A stretch of 64,000 nucleotides of DNA, taken from positions 1,054,001 through 1,118,000 of the forward strand of contig NZ_BJOV01000005.1 of the NCBI RefSeq assembly GCF_009932475.1, given 5' to 3'. The stretch comes from Gordonia spumicola. GTDB lineage: Bacteria; Actinomycetota; Actinomycetes; Mycobacteriales; Mycobacteriaceae. The position numbers were made by a program, and so were the translations under genes. Each line of letters starts with the position of its first letter. The stretch's first letter is position 1. This document shows, piece after piece, positions 63,265-64,000 of the stretch. Below the pieces are notes generated by a model that saw only the letters and a program-made list of their open reading frames with translations, had not been told where the DNA came from and ran no database searches.

Positions 63265-64000
63265 GCACAGCGGCGCCGACTCGACTCTCGCGACTGCTCG
63301 CGATGGTCCCGTACTTCCTCGCCAGGCCCGGTATCAGACTGTCCGTCGCGGCGGCCGACCTCGGCGTCAACGAGCGGCAGCTCACCAAGGACCTCGAGCA
63401 GCTGTTCGTCTGCGGTCTGCCCGGCTACATGCCCGACGACCTGATCGACATCGAGTTCTCGAGCGGTTGTGTCCACGTCGGCTTCACCGCGGGCATGGAC
63501 CGCCCGCTGCGGTTGACCGGCGCGGAGGCGAACGTGCTGATCATCGCCCTGCGGATGCTGCTCGACGCCGGCGCGGTCGACTCCGACGCGGTCCGTCGCG
63601 CGATGGCGAAGATCGAGGCCGCCGTCGGGCTGACGCTGACACCGGTCGCCGCGACCACTCCGGCGTCGGACGATCCGGTGCGCAAGTCGATCCGCGACGC
63701 CGTCGCGGCGGGCCGAGCACTCGCGATCCGCTACTACACGCCGAGCCGTGACGAGGTGACCGACCGCGTCGTCGATCCGATCCGGATCCAGGCGATCGAC
63801 TCGCAGAGCTATCTCGAAGCGTGGTGTCGTACGTCCGGCGGAGTGCGGCTGTTCCGCTTCGACCGCGTCTACTCGGCGAATGCCCTCGACGAGCCGTCGA
63901 GCCCGCCGCCGGAGGCAGCGGCGGCGTCGGAGCCGCTCGCGGGCTCGTCGACGCTGACCGGTGATCTGCCGACCGTGCGGGTGGAGATCGATCCGGATTC
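63261..64000 (+). CDS. pafC: PafC, WYL-domain transcription activator, 3'-truncated by window edge
   Basis: First about 246 residues visible: helix-turn-helix LSVAAADLGVNERQLTKDLEQLF, middle helical domain, then a WYL domain (IRYYTPSRDEVTDRVVDPIRI... SYLEAWCRTSGGVRLFRFDRV). ATG overlaps the pafB stop (ATGA), so PafB and PafC are made together as partners. The gene continues beyond the window. Confidence 0.93.
   Translation, partial: MSTAAPTRLSRLLAMVPYFLARPGIRLSVAAADLGVNERQLTKDLEQLFVCGLPGYMPDDLIDIEFSSGCVHVGFTAGMDRPLRLTGAEANVLIIALRMLLDAGAVDSDAVRRAMAKIEAAVGLTLTPVAATTPASDDPVRKSIRDAVAAGRALAIRYYTPSRDEVTDRVVDPIRIQAIDSQSYLEAWCRTSGGVRLFRFDRVYSANALDEPSSPPPEAAAASEPLAGSSTLTGDLPTVRVEIDPD

Overview
The window is high-GC actinobacterial chromosome from the Mycobacteriales (Corynebacteriales), most like Gordonia or a close relative. 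The evidence is a mycothiol ligase gene (mshC), a complete Pup-proteasome locus (mpa, dop, pup, prcB, prcA, pafA, pafB, pafC), LppL- and LprG-like lipoproteins, many GTG starts and overlapping stop/start codons, and a gene order parallel to Mycobacterium tuberculosis Rv2095c-Rv2141c. Genus assignment is inference.

Layout. 1-4166: methylmalonyl-CoA mutase small (partial) and large subunits plus the MeaB chaperone. 4174-10856: an aminophosphonate uptake and breakdown locus, with a five-gene minus-strand operon (two permeases, ATPase, binding lipoprotein, FAD oxidoreductase) facing a GntR regulator and a phosphonatase-like hydrolase. 10877-12980: a two-gene operon (acetoacetate-decarboxylase-like, saccharopine-dehydrogenase-like) behind a promoter flanked by twin operator boxes. 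12983-13120: a long hairpin and tRNA-Leu(GAG). 13210-26521: conserved core genes (M20 peptidase, PEBP protein, pyrD, LppL-like lipoprotein, uppP, phosphomutase, DUF3090, SCO1664-family protein, mshC, PAC2 protein, metH).

26504-39266: a 12.7-kb integrated element inserted at the last codons of metH, bounded by near-perfect 25-bp direct repeats. It encodes a tyrosine recombinase, a MobF relaxase-helicase, a coupling protein, a ribbon-helix-helix protein and several small or membrane proteins. It has a candidate oriT, a 159-base stretch without any C, and a promoter-like CATATG motif repeated in front of its genes. I see no VirB4-type ATPase and no recognisable replication protein, so it reads as an integrative mobilizable element.

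39276-46025: the chromosome resumes with a HAD hydrolase, a DUF1345 membrane protein, a degraded HEPN-like gene, hisE-hisG separated by a 20-bp tandem repeat, a thioesterase-like gene, trmI and mpa. 46083-57561: an accessory block between mpa and dop. It contains two paralogous FHA-ABC transporters, a P-loop kinase-like gene, an LprG-like lipoprotein, a cytochrome-b5 desaturase, a type III polyketide synthase and a cyclic-peptide-export-type ABC transporter with a long proline-rich insert. This is a candidate small lipid or polyketide biosynthesis and export cluster. 57591-64000: dop, pup, prcB, prcA, pafA, pafB and the start of pafC. These genes tag proteins with Pup, recycle the tag and degrade tagged proteins; PafBC is a transcription activator.

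Many genes appear to be transcribed from leaderless promoters (TANNNT about 6-8 bases before the start codon).
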